DNA of 64,000 bases, taken from NCBI RefSeq assembly GCF_014200505.1, contig NZ_JACHBX010000005.1, positions 62,001 through 126,000 of the forward strand, in the 5' to 3' direction. The position numbers were made by a program, and so were the translations under genes. The notes beneath the pieces are model-generated. The model saw only the letters and a program-made list of their open reading frames with translations, was not told the DNA's origin and made no database searches. The stretch comes from Massilia aurea (GTDB lineage: Bacteria; Pseudomonadota; Gammaproteobacteria; Burkholderiales; Burkholderiaceae_D). This document shows, one piece after another, positions 29,048-39,000 of this stretch (its first letter is position 1; the number at the start of each line of letters is the position of its first letter).

Positions 29048-29586
29048 CAGCGACGCGCGCCGCGCTGGGCCGCTTCGCGCGCCAGGCCCCGCTCTTCTTT
29101 CTGCAGCTTGGCCTTGATGCGGTTGCGTTTCAGCGGCGACAGGTATTCGACAAACACCTTGCCCTTGAGGTGATCCATTTCGTGCTGGATGCAGACGGCC
29201 AGCAGGCCATCGGCGTCGACCGTGAATTCCTTGCCCTCGAGATCGAAGGCGCGCACCTTCACGCGCGATGGCCGCTCGACGCCGTCGTAGACGCCCGGCA
29301 CCGACAGGCAGCCCTCGTCGTACACGGCGCGCTCGTCGCTCGACCAGGTAATTTCAGGGTTGATGAACACCATCAGGTCGTCCTGCGCTTCGGTGACGTC
29401 GATCGTGACGACTTGCTCGTGCACGTCCACCTGGCTCGCGGCCAGGCCAACGCCGGGCGCGTCATACATGGTGTCGGCCATGTCGGCAACCAGCGTGCGC
29501 AGGCGCTCGGTGCCGAATTCGGTCACGGGCGTGGCAATCTTGTGCAGGCGTGGGTCGGGATAGCGAAGGATGTCGAGTAGGGCCAT
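29047..29586 (-). CDS. def: Peptide deformylase
   Basis: Removes the N-formyl group from nascent proteins. The ATG at 29586 (MALLDILRYPDPRLHKIA) gives 179 residues; the frame continues upstream but without family resemblance. The three PDF motifs are present: GVGLAASQV, EGCLSVPG (Cys metal ligand) and the HEMDHLKG helix (HExxH). It is first of the def-fmt operon and divergent from the LysM gene across 281 bases, in which I see no further gene and no strong promoter. Confidence 0.97.
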   Translation of the reverse strand: MALLDILRYPDPRLHKIATPVTEFGTERLRTLVADMADTMYDAPGVGLAASQVDVHEQVVTIDVTEAQDDLMVFINPEITWSSDERAVYDEGCLSVPGVYDGVERPSRVKVRAFDLEGKEFTVDADGLLAVCIQHEMDHLKGKVFVEYLSPLKRNRIKAKLQKEERGLAREAAQRGARR

Positions 29587-29867
29587 GATCAGTTCGGATT
29601 TCGAGAGGTGGGTGCGGTTGACGGGGTGCTGGAGCGCGGGCAATTTCAGACAGCAAATGCGCCACACGCCCCACAGGACAAACGCCGGTTTGTCTTGCTA
29701 GTTCAGGCAATTGTGTGCAGAATTTGATTCTATACAGCAACCCTTCCGTGGGCGGGGAGCGGTACGTCGTGATGCTTCTGGCGCCGCGGCCGGGCGCACT
29801 GCGCGCGCGGCCTGCAATCGTATTCGGATTTACGCTGTCTTAACGCCGGACTTAACGGACGTCTTCA

Positions 29868-30989
29868 ATGAAAAATTTTAGCACAGTCATGGCCCATGCT
29901 GCAGCGGTGGCCTTGCTGGCCTGCGCCGTGAGCGGCGCCGCCGTTGCCCAGACGGATACTGCCACCCCGTCGGCGGCCTGCGCATTCCGCCCCGACGCCC
30001 CCGACAAGCACGTCGTCGTCAAGCGCGACACCCTCTGGGACATTTCTGGCAAGTTCCTGCGTAACCCATGGTGCTGGCCGCAGGTCTGGGGCATGAACCG
30101 TGATGAAATTCGCAACCCGCACTGGATCTATCCGGGCCAGGTGATCTGGTTCGACCGCGCGCGCGGCCGCCTGTCGTTCAACCGGCCCGGCGAGGACGGC
30201 GATGGCCGTGGCCAGCCGCCGCTGACGCGCCTGTCGCCGCAGGTGCGCAGCGAAGGCAATGGCCAGGGCGCGGTGCCGTCGATCCCCGCCGGGGCCATCG
30301 AACCGTACCTGACCCAGCCGCTGGTGGTCGAAGCCGACGAGCTGGCCGGCGCGCCGCGCATCGTCGCCTCGCAGGAAGGCCGCTTTTATCTCGGCAAGGG
30401 CGACCGCGTGTACGTGCATGGCGCGCTCACGAGCGATACCGTATATCAGGTATTCCGCCCCGGCACCGTGTTGCGCGATCCGCAGACCGGCAAGGTGATG
30501 GCGCATGAAGCGGCCTTCCTGGGCAGCGTCAAGCTCGTCACCCCGGCCGGCCCCGGCGTCGATGCGCACACGTTCCAGGTCGTCGACACCGTGCGCGAAA
30601 TGGGCGTGGGCGACCTGCTGGTGCCGCAGCCACCCACGCCGGTGCGCAACTATGTGCCGCATGCGCCGCTGCAACCGGTCGATGCGCGGGTGATGTCCAT
30701 TTACGCCGGCGTGACCTATGCCGGCCAGAGCCAGGTCGTGACTGTCAACCGGGGCGCGGTTGACGGACTCGATGTCGGCGCCGTGCTGCAGCTCTATCAT
30801 GTCGGGAAGACTGTGGCCGACCCGGCGAGCCGGGGTTTCCTCGGCATGGGGCGTGCCCAGTTGAAAATGCCTGACGAGCAAAACGGCAGCCTGTTCATCT
30901 TCCGCGTGTTCAAGAACGTCTCGTACGGCTTGATCATGACGGTGACAGCGCCCGTGCAAGTCGGCGACGTGGTCAAATCACCGGAGTAA
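29868..30989 (+). CDS. LysM peptidoglycan-binding exported protein
   Basis: A 373-residue protein with a Sec signal (VALLACAVSGAAVAQ) and a LysM domain at about 43-96 (VVVKRDTLWDISGKFLRNPW to WIYPGQVIWF). A long C-terminal region has no recognised catalytic motif. LysM binds GlcNAc-containing glycan, so the protein probably sits on peptidoglycan in the periplasm. It is regularly encoded directly before dprA in betaproteobacteria; here the dprA GTG follows after 7 bases. Its specific role is unknown. Confidence 0.88.
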   Translation: MKNFSTVMAHAAAVALLACAVSGAAVAQTDTATPSAACAFRPDAPDKHVVVKRDTLWDISGKFLRNPWCWPQVWGMNRDEIRNPHWIYPGQVIWFDRARGRLSFNRPGEDGDGRGQPPLTRLSPQVRSEGNGQGAVPSIPAGAIEPYLTQPLVVEADELAGAPRIVASQEGRFYLGKGDRVYVHGALTSDTVYQVFRPGTVLRDPQTGKVMAHEAAFLGSVKLVTPAGPGVDAHTFQVVDTVREMGVGDLLVPQPPTPVRNYVPHAPLQPVDARVMSIYAGVTYAGQSQVVTVNRGAVDGLDVGAVLQLYHVGKTVADPASRGFLGMGRAQLKMPDEQNGSLFIFRVFKNVSYGLIMTVTAPVQVGDVVKSPE

Positions 30990-30996
30990 CCCCGCC

Positions 30997-32127
30997 GTGC
31001 AGGCCACGGACCCTCGCCCAACGCCGGACCAGCACGCCACCCCGATCGCCGACTGGCTGCGCCTGGAACAGGCCGCCGGGGTAGGACGCCGCAGCGTGCA
31101 CGCGCTGCTGGCCGTGTTCGGCACCCCCGGCGCCATCCTGCGCGCCGGTCCGCAAGCCCTGGGCGCCCACGTCACCCCGGCCCAGGCACGCGCCATCTGC
31201 GCCCCCGTCACGCCCGCGCTGGCGGCCCTCATCGACGCCACGCTGGCCTGGCTGGCCGCGCCTGACCACCATCTCGTCACGTGCCACGATCCACGCTATC
31301 CACCGGCGCTGGCCGAGATTCCCGATCCGCCGCTGCTGTTATATGTCAGTGGCCGCGTGGAATTGCTGGCGCAGCCGATGGTCGCGGTCGTGGGCAGCCG
31401 CAATGCCAGCGTGCAGGGCAGGGTGGATGCCGAGTCGTTCGCCGCCGCACTGTCCGGCGCCGGGCTGTGCGTGGTGTCAGGGCTGGCGCTGGGGATCGAT
31501 ACGGCGGCGCACGAGGGCGCGCTGCGCGGCATTGGCTCGACGATCGCCGTCGTCGGCACGGGCCTGGACCGCGTCTATCCGGCGCGCAACCGGGAGTTGG
31601 CGCACCGGATCGCCGCGCAAGGCTGCATCGTCAGCGAATATCCGCTGGGCATGCCGCCGCTGGCCGCCAACTTCCCGCGCCGCAACCGCATCATCAGCGG
31701 CCTGGCGGCGGGCGTGCTGGTCATCGAGGCGGCAGCGCAGTCGGGCTCGCTGATCACGGCGCAACTGGCAGCCGAGCAGGGCCGCGAGGTGTTCGCGTTG
31801 CCCGGTTCCATCCATTCGGCGCTGACCAAGGGCTGCCACCGCCTGATCCGCGAAGGCGCGCAACTGGTCGAGACGGTGGACGATGTGTTGATGGCCATGC
31901 GGGTGTCCCCGCTGGCAGGGTTGCCGCAGGTCGATGCTGCTGCGCCTGCATCGGATGACGACGCCATCCTGCTTGACGCCCTGGGCCACGAACCGGTCGC
32001 GCTCGACGAGCTGCTGGCCCGCCTGGCGCTCGATCCGGGGATGCTTGGCGCACGCCTGCTCGAGCTGGAACTGGCCGGTGTCGTTACCCGGTTGCCGGGT
32101 GGGCGGGTGCAGCGCATCTGGCGTTGA
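30997..32127 (+). CDS. dprA: DNA processing protein DprA
   Basis: Loads RecA onto incoming single-stranded DNA during natural transformation. The 376-residue protein (GTG start) has an N-terminal SAM/HhH-like region and the extended Rossmann DprA core. The core contains VVGSRNASVQG, VSGLALGIDTAAHEGAL, AVVGTGLDRVYPARN, NFPRRNRIISGLA and EAAAQSGSLITA. A C-terminal winged-helix domain (about 320-376) follows. The full core suggests an intact enzyme. DprA also occurs in non-competent bacteria, so its presence alone does not prove competence. Confidence 0.96.
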   Translation: MQATDPRPTPDQHATPIADWLRLEQAAGVGRRSVHALLAVFGTPGAILRAGPQALGAHVTPAQARAICAPVTPALAALIDATLAWLAAPDHHLVTCHDPRYPPALAEIPDPPLLLYVSGRVELLAQPMVAVVGSRNASVQGRVDAESFAAALSGAGLCVVSGLALGIDTAAHEGALRGIGSTIAVVGTGLDRVYPARNRELAHRIAAQGCIVSEYPLGMPPLAANFPRRNRIISGLAAGVLVIEAAAQSGSLITAQLAAEQGREVFALPGSIHSALTKGCHRLIREGAQLVETVDDVLMAMRVSPLAGLPQVDAAAPASDDDAILLDALGHEPVALDELLARLALDPGMLGARLLELELAGVVTRLPGGRVQRIWR

Positions 32128-32340
32128 CAGCGTCGTGGCAGGGCATATTTATGACCGACCATGACAGCGGGGTCATGCTTCCCGATTCGTATTATGCGAA
32201 TGGTATGTGCTTGTTTTTAATCATTATTAATAAGCTGGCTTATTGAACAAGGCTTGGATACAACGGTTTTTCCGTGGTGCGGCGTGGCTGGCGTGCTCCA
32301 CTTGTGCCTCACGAAGTTTAGCTGCTACAGTAGCGTCACT

Positions 32341-32799
32341 ATGTTCGACATCCTGGTCTATCTCTACGAGACGTACTACCGTCCCGACGCCTGCCCCGAG
32401 CCGGCAGCCCTGGCGCGCAAGCTCTCCGCCGTTGGTTTCGATGACATCGAAATCACGGAGGCGCTCGACTGGCTGGGCGGGTTGACCGACGCGCCGCTGC
32501 CCGAAACGATCGATGCGTCTACGGGCACCCGTTACTATGTCGACGAAGAATATATCGAGCTCGGCAGCGCAGCGATCGGCTTCATCGCCTTCCTCGAAAG
32601 CGCCAAGGTCCTGGGCCCGATCCAGCGCGAAATCGTCATCGAGCGTGCGCTCGCCTGCGACGAATCGCCCATTGCATTGAGCAAACTCAAGATCATTGTG
32701 TTGATGGTGCTGTGGAGTCAGGGCAAGGAGCCAGACGCGCTGATGTTCGACGATCTGTTCAGCGACGACGACGAGCAGGAGCCGCGTTTATTGCACTAA
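32341..32799 (+). CDS. smg: Smg family protein (DUF494)
   Basis: A 152-residue cytoplasmic protein beginning MFDILVYLYETYY. This is the characteristic start of the Smg/DUF494 family, which is encoded between dprA and a topoisomerase gene in many proteobacteria. Function is unknown; the conserved position suggests a link to DNA metabolism or to the neighbouring def-fmt genes. The ATG at 32341 is chosen by family match over an upstream in-frame ATG at 32254. A clear terminator follows. Confidence 0.92.
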   Translation: MFDILVYLYETYYRPDACPEPAALARKLSAVGFDDIEITEALDWLGGLTDAPLPETIDASTGTRYYVDEEYIELGSAAIGFIAFLESAKVLGPIQREIVIERALACDESPIALSKLKIIVLMVLWSQGKEPDALMFDDLFSDDDEQEPRLLH

Positions 32800-32825
32800 A
32801 ATTGGTGCAATAATGGTAATAAACG

Positions 32826-32848
32826 AACGGGGCTGCGCGCCCCGTTTT
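32826..32848 (+). terminator. Terminator after smg
   Basis: An 8-base stem (AACGGGGC/GCCCCGTT, loop TGCGC) runs into TTTT, 27 bases after the smg stop. It suggests that topB has its own promoter in the remaining 195 bases. Confidence 0.8.
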
Positions 32849-33043
32849 GTATTTCCGGCCTGTCCGTTTGAATGCACCAGCGTGGGGCGGCCCCTTGCCG
32901 GAAGCGCGAAAACCCGCTTATCATTGGCCGCTTCATTCAGGACGTTACCAAACTGGCATGATGGCCAGAATTTCACCGGCGCCGGCCCGAGCATGTATGA
33001 TGCGCAAGCCCCACACTATATAGACAGTACGACGAGAAACACT

Positions 33044-35713
33044 ATGACCAAATCCCTCATCATCGCCGAGAAGCCGTCGGTCGCGAACGACATCGCCAAG
33101 ACGCTGGGCGGCTTCACCAAGCACGATGAGTACTTCGAATCGGACGAATTCGTGCTCTCGTCGGCTGTTGGCCACCTGCTCGAAATCGCCGTGCCCGAAG
33201 AGCACGACGTCAAGCGCGGCAAGTGGAGCTTCACGCACCTGCCGATGATCCCGCCGTATTTCGCGCTCAACCCGATTGCGAAGACCGAATCGCGCCTGAA
33301 GGTGTTGAATCGTTTGATCAAGCGCAAGGATGTGACGACCCTGATCAACGCATGCGATGCGGGGCGTGAGGGTGAACTGATCTTCCGCCTGATCGCGCAG
33401 AACGCGAAGGCCAAGCAACCGGTCAAGCGCCTGTGGCTGCAATCGATGACGGCCGGCGCCATCCGCGACGGCTTTGCCAATCTGCGCAGCGACGAAGAAA
33501 TGCTGCCGCTGGCGGATGCTGCGCGTTGCCGCTCCGAAGCCGACTGGTTGATCGGCATCAATGGCACGCGCGCCATGACGGCGTTCAACTCGAAAGAGGG
33601 CGGCTTCTACCTGACCACCGTCGGCCGCGTGCAGACGCCGACGCTGTCGATCGTCGTCGAGCGTGAAGAAAAGATCAAGAAATTCGTCCCGCGCGACTAC
33701 TGGGAAGTGCGCGCCGAGTTCGTGTGCGCCGCCGGTATCTACGAAGGCCGCTGGCTCGACCAGAAGTTTAAAAAGGACGAGAACGACCCTGAAAAGCGCG
33801 CCGAGCGCCTGTGGAGCAAGACCGCAGCCGACTCGATCGCCGCCGCCTGCCGCGGCAAGCAGGGCGCCGTCACCGAAGAATCCAAGCCGACCACGTCGAT
33901 GGCGCCAGCGCTGTTCGACCTGACCAGCCTGCAGCGCGAAGCCAACGGCCGCTTTGGTTTCTCGGCCAAGAACACGCTGGGCCTGGCCCAGGCGCTGTAT
34001 GAAAAGCACAAGGTGCTGACCTACCCGCGTACCGATTCGCGCCACTTGCCCGAAGACTATATTGCCACGGTCAAGGAAACGCTCGTCGCACTGGCCGAGA
34101 CCAATAACTACAATCAGTTCGCCAAGCAAGTGACTAAGGGCGGCTGGGTCAAGCCGAACAAGCGCATTTTCGACAACACCAAGATTTCGGATCACTTCGC
34201 GATCATCCCGACCGGCATCGTGCCGAAAAACCTGTCCGAGCCGGAACAGAAGCTGTACGACCTGGTCACGCGCCGCTTCCTGGCCGTGTTCTTCCCTGCG
34301 GCCGAATTCCTGGTCACGACGCGCTTTACCGAAGTCTCCGGTCACCAGTTCAAGACCGAGGGCAAGGTCATGACCAACCCCGGCTGGCTGGCCGTGTACG
34401 GCAAGGACCTGGGCGACGACAAGGATGGCGCCAACTTGGTGCCGGTGGCCAAGGGCGAGAAGGTCCTGACCGAAAAAATCACAGCCAATGGCCTGGTCAC
34501 CAAACCGCCGGCGCGCTACAACGAAGCGACGCTGCTGTCGGCCATGGAAGGCGCCGGCAAGCTGATCGACTCGGATGAGCTGCGCGACGCGATGGCCGGC
34601 AAAGGCCTGGGCACGCCGGCAACGCGCGCTGCCATCATCGAAGGTCTGCTGACCGAGAAATACCTGCTGCGCGAAGGCCGCGAGCTGATGCCGACTGCCA
34701 AAGCATCGCAGCTGATGACCTTGCTGCGCGGCCTGGGTGTGAATGAACTGACAGCACCCGAACTGACCGGCGAATGGGAATTCAAGCTCTCGCAAATGGA
34801 AAAGGGCAAGATCTCGCGTGAAGAATTCATGCGTGAAATCGCCCAGATGACCCAGATCATCGTCAAGCGCGCCAAGGAATACAGCAACGACACGATCCCG
34901 GGCGACTACGCGACGCTCACCACGCCATGCCCGAACTGCGCGAACGTGGTCAAGGAAAACTACCGCCGCTTTGCCTGCACCAAGTGCGATTTCTCGATGA
35001 GCAAGACGCCGGGCAGCCGCCAGTTCGAGATCAGCGAAGTCGAAGAGCTGCTTGAAAAACGCACGATCGGCCCGCTGCAAGGCTTCCGCTCGAAAATGGG
35101 CCGCCCGTTTGCCGCCATCCTGCGCATCGTGCGCGACGAAGAGATCAAGAACTTCAAGCTCGAATTCGATTTTGGCCAGGACGATGAAGGCGCCGACGGC
35201 GAAGGCGTGGACTTTACTGGCCAGACGCCGGTCGGTCCGTGTCCGAAGTGCACCGGCGGCGTGTTCGAAATGCCATTGGCCTATGTGTGCGAACACAGCG
35301 TGGCCAAGCCAAAGACGTGCGATTTCCGCAGCGGCCGCATCATCCTGCAGCAAGAGATCCTGCCTGAGCAGATGAGCAAGCTGCTCAACGAGGGCAAGAC
35401 CGATCTGCTGCCGGGCTTCGTGTCGCAGCGCACACGGCGCGCGTTCAAGGCGTTCCTGGTGCGTGGCAAGGACAACAAGATCAGCTTCGAATTCGAAGAG
35501 CGCAAGGCCAAGCCGGGCGCCAAGGTCAAGGCGGGCGCTGCCGATGGCGCCGCAGATGCCGAGGCAACGGTCGACGGCGCAGCCGCACCGGTAAAGGCGG
35601 CGCGCAAGGCGGCCGCCAAGCCAGCGGCGAAGAAGGCACCTGCCGCCAAGAAGGCAGTGGCCAAGAAGCCGGCGGCCAAGAAAGCGCCTGCCAAGAAGGC
35701 GGCGGCGAAATAA
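33044..35713 (+). CDS. topB: DNA topoisomerase III with Lys/Ala-rich tail
   Basis: Type IA topoisomerase of 889 residues that decatenates and relaxes DNA through single-strand passage. The TOPRIM domain has SLIIAEKPSVANDIAK and CDAGREGELIF. The catalytic Tyr327 lies in LTYPRTDSR. Two C-terminal zinc-finger-like modules follow (CPNCANVVKENYRRFACTKC and CPKCTGG...CEHSVAKPKTC). The last 40 or so residues are an AKKAPAAKK-type repetitive basic tail resembling histone H1, likely non-specific DNA binding. The ATG at 33044 matches the family start; the frame is open upstream without resemblance. Confidence 0.94.
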   Translation: MTKSLIIAEKPSVANDIAKTLGGFTKHDEYFESDEFVLSSAVGHLLEIAVPEEHDVKRGKWSFTHLPMIPPYFALNPIAKTESRLKVLNRLIKRKDVTTLINACDAGREGELIFRLIAQNAKAKQPVKRLWLQSMTAGAIRDGFANLRSDEEMLPLADAARCRSEADWLIGINGTRAMTAFNSKEGGFYLTTVGRVQTPTLSIVVEREEKIKKFVPRDYWEVRAEFVCAAGIYEGRWLDQKFKKDENDPEKRAERLWSKTAADSIAAACRGKQGAVTEESKPTTSMAPALFDLTSLQREANGRFGFSAKNTLGLAQALYEKHKVLTYPRTDSRHLPEDYIATVKETLVALAETNNYNQFAKQVTKGGWVKPNKRIFDNTKISDHFAIIPTGIVPKNLSEPEQKLYDLVTRRFLAVFFPAAEFLVTTRFTEVSGHQFKTEGKVMTNPGWLAVYGKDLGDDKDGANLVPVAKGEKVLTEKITANGLVTKPPARYNEATLLSAMEGAGKLIDSDELRDAMAGKGLGTPATRAAIIEGLLTEKYLLREGRELMPTAKASQLMTLLRGLGVNELTAPELTGEWEFKLSQMEKGKISREEFMREIAQMTQIIVKRAKEYSNDTIPGDYATLTTPCPNCANVVKENYRRFACTKCDFSMSKTPGSRQFEISEVEELLEKRTIGPLQGFRSKMGRPFAAILRIVRDEEIKNFKLEFDFGQDDEGADGEGVDFTGQTPVGPCPKCTGGVFEMPLAYVCEHSVAKPKTCDFRSGRIILQQEILPEQMSKLLNEGKTDLLPGFVSQRTRRAFKAFLVRGKDNKISFEFEERKAKPGAKVKAGAADGAADAEATVDGAAAPVKAARKAAAKPAAKKAPAAKKAVAKKPAAKKAPAKKAAAK

Positions 35714-35731
35714 ACCAGCGCCCACCGGCGT

Positions 35732-35760
35732 AAAAAAACCGCGGCATGCCGCGGTTTTTT
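35732..35760. terminator. Bidirectional terminator between topB and the antitoxin-like gene
   Basis: A near-perfect palindrome (ACCGCGGCATGCCGCGGT) with seven A residues on the left and six T residues on the right can end transcription from both topB and the convergent gene at 35785. Confidence 0.9.
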
Positions 35761-35784
35761 CTTTGTGAGACGGACTGAACGCTG

Positions 35785-35991
35785 TCAGTCCTGCCATTCC
35801 TTCAATGCGCGAATGGCTGCTTCGCCGTTGTGAATGGCTTGCACGCGCCGCACGACTTCATTGCGCCACGCTTCATCGGCGTCCTGATCGGGCCCGTCGA
35901 TGTCCTGCAGCAGCATGTGTAGCAGTTGCTGTTTTTCTGTTGCGTTCAGCATCTGGATTTTTTCGGTAATCTCCGTGACCAGGTTTGACAT
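35785..35991 (-). CDS. Putative addiction-module antitoxin, orphan
   Basis: A 68-residue acidic helical protein. Its C-terminal half (DEAWRNEVVRRVQAIHNGE) resembles the unstable-antitoxin family often annotated as addiction module protein, which usually partners a ParE/RelE-type toxin. The start at 35991 follows a strong GGAGGAAG ribosome-binding site. No toxin gene is adjacent: the downstream gap to topB is a terminator, and the M1/permease gene ends 43 bases upstream. It is therefore an orphan, or the family resemblance is misleading. Confidence 0.6.
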   Translation of the reverse strand: MSNLVTEITEKIQMLNATEKQQLLHMLLQDIDGPDQDADEAWRNEVVRRVQAIHNGEAAIRALKEWQD

Positions 35992-36034
35992 GACGCTTCC
36001 TCCCCCATATTTTGATTTGATCATAGCGCGAGAA

Positions 36035-39000
36035 CTACGGCTTGTCGACTGCACGCATATTGTCACGCGGTTTTCGATCGATCAGCTTGTTATCGGGATC
36101 GATGCCGGCGCGCGCCGGGACGCCATCGACCACCAGCGTAATCTGCTGTTCGGCCCGGCTGACGAGGCGCCGCTCGCGCACCAGGGGATTGCCGTCGCTG
36201 TCGTCCACGCCGAATTCGATGAAGTCGTGTAGCGGCATCGGCTGCTCTTCGCCCTGGTCGGTGGCGCGCATCTTGCCGGCGCTGGCATGGATCGTCACGT
36301 CGTACCTGCCATCGGCGCGCCGGTGCGCCGTGGCGCTGTCGGCCCGGTTCTCGTACAGCACGATTGATTCGAACAGGTCGTCGATCAGATAGGCCTTCGC
36401 CGGCGGCGTGACGGCGCGCAGGCCGTCGATCAGGCTTGATGCGGTCGGGTAGGGCGGGCCCTGGTAGCCGTGCTGCGCCAACAGTCCCCGCAGCACGCCA
36501 TTGACGACATCCTCGCCCAGCATGTCCTGCATCAGGTACAGCGCCAGCGCGCCTTTCTGGTACTGGATGTACGGCTGCTGCTCGTTGAGCGCCAGCGGCG
36601 CTTCCTTGCGCTGCTCGTTCGCGCGGCCCCTCAGGTAGCCGTCGAGGTCATAGCGCAGGAAGCGCCGCATCTTGCCGGCGCCGTAGGCACGCTGCATGAC
36701 CATCAGCGCCATGTACTCGGACACGCCTTCGCTGAGCACGGTGCTGCCGCGCGTGTTGGCGCCCACTAACTGGTGCCCCCACCACTGGTGCGCCGTTTCG
36801 TGCGCGCTGATGTAGAACGGGTAATCGAGGTCTTTCGGCGAGCCGGGATCGATGCGCGCAATGAAGCCGGCGCTTTCCGAGAACGGGATCACGCCCGGGT
36901 AGGCAACGGCCATGCTGCTGTAACGGGGGAATTCGACGATGCGCAGTTCGCGCAGCGGATAGCGCCCGAAGTTGCGCGCGCCGTAGTCGAGGCCCGCCTG
37001 GGCACCGCGCACCATGCGCTCCACGTTGGCTTCGTGGCCCGGTTGGTAATACACGTCGATCGTCACGTCCTGCCAGCGTTCGTGGCGCACTTCGTAGCGC
37101 GCCGACTGGAAGGCGTAGTTGTTCAGCATAGGGCGGTCCATCTTGTAGCGGAAGTAGCGCCGCCCGTCCTGGCTCCATTCGCGCACCAGCGTGCCTGGCG
37201 CCACCGCAATCTGGTCGTCGCTCGTGCTGACGGTGGTCTCGAAGTCGATCCAGTCGGCGTCCACGCCCAGCAGGTGGTTGGCGCGCGCCGCTGGGTCGTC
37301 GCGCGCGGCCATGCGCGCGCGCGGGGCCAGGCCATAGCGGCGGCGATCGCGCTCGTCGCGCAGTTCCACCGCCGGCTGGTAGCCGATGCGCGGCATGACG
37401 TCATCCGTGAAGAAGGTGCCGTTGGCCACGACGGGCGTTTCGCTGCCCAGGCCCAGCAGGCCGCGCGGCGCGTAGTCGACGGTAAAGTCCAGCGCCATGC
37501 GCGCGCCCGGCGCCATCGGTGCGGCCAGGCGGTAGCGATAGAATCCGCGCTCGGGGTCACTGGCTGCCAGCGTTGCCGGCTGCGTGAACGTCACATTCAG
37601 GCGTGCGCCGCGCTGCTGGTACAGCACCACGTCCGACACCGGCTTGCCGCTGCGGTTTTCAAGCTGATAACGGCCCTTGACCTGCAGCGCGCGCGCGGCC
37701 GGATGGATGGCCGTGTCGAGCCTGACGGCCGTGATGCGCGGCTGCGGCAGGAAGGCGGTACGGTGGTAGCGTTGTTCGTAGTCGGCGCGCAGCTGTTCGG
37801 TCTGGCGCGCGCTCAGGTAGCCGCCCTGCGCCATTTCCCATGCGATGAAGGCGCCGCTGCCCGCGAACACGACGGCGCCGGCGCCGATCGTGGCCAGCAC
37901 CGGGAGGGTCAAGCTGCGGCGCGCCAGGTGCAGGCGCTCGCGCCAGCCGCTGTCGACGCCGCGCGGCCACAGCGCGCGCGCCGCGCCCAGCAGCATCAGC
38001 GCCGCGCCGCTCCAGTACAGCAGGTAGAAGCGTTCGCGCAGCAGGTAGTGGCCAAAGCCGTTCATCGCCGAATAGGTCAGGTCGGGCCAGACCGCGTACA
38101 ACACCAGCGGATGATCCAGGCCCGCGCCATTGAAGGTGAGCGCCGCCAGCACCCAGCCGATCATGACGAAGTTGGCGAGGTATTTGTGGTTGACGATGAC
38201 TTGCACGGCGATTGCCAGCACCGCGAGCAATGCAAAGTGGGGCAGCATGATCGAGAACAGCGCCTGCAGGTACAGGCCCGGTTCGAGCTGGACGTACCCC
38301 TTGAACAGCTGGATCAGCATGGCCGTGACCATGGCAACGAGCAGCAGGCAGGCTTGCAGCCCGATCAGCGCCAGCGTCTTGCTGGCCAGCGGCAGCCAGC
38401 TTGGCACCGGCAGGGCATCGAGGATCTGGCTGGTGCGCATCTCGCGCTCGCGCCAGACCAGTTCACCGGCATAGAAGATGGTCGTGATGATCACGAAGAG
38501 ACCCGTCACATCGCGGATCAGTTCCAGCATCATGTAGGTGACGGGGTAGGTCGGCGTGCCATACACCGCGCCCAGGTCGAGCGCGCTGGCGATCAGTGCG
38601 AGCACGCCGGCCGTGGCGAGCGCCACGAAGTACGCGTTGCGGGTCGATTCGCGCAGCTCGCCCCAGCCCGATTTGACGAGCAGCACGGCCAGGCTGCGGG
38701 CCGCGAAATCGGGCGGCGTGCTGGTGTCGCGCGCCGCGCGCGACAAGGGCGGGGTGAGTCCGGAGGGCAGTCCGGACGGCAGTTCGGGCGCCAGCTTGCG
38801 GCGCGCGCGCGTCTGCCCTTCCGTCTCGCCGACCGCCTGGAAGCGCCAGTAGCCAAGCAGCAGCACCAGCAGCGAGAAACCCATCCAGATCACGCGGTTG
38901 ACCAGGTACACGTCGGTCAATGCGATCAGGCGCATGTTGCGCTCGGCCAGCGGCCAGTATTCGGTCAGGCGAATCAGGGCCGTGGTGCCGAACGGGTCCA

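Noticed and set aside
32813..33043. N-terminal extension of topB in an open frame
   Set aside because: It runs through the smg terminator and has no family resemblance; TopB proteins start at the TKSLIIAEKPS motif.
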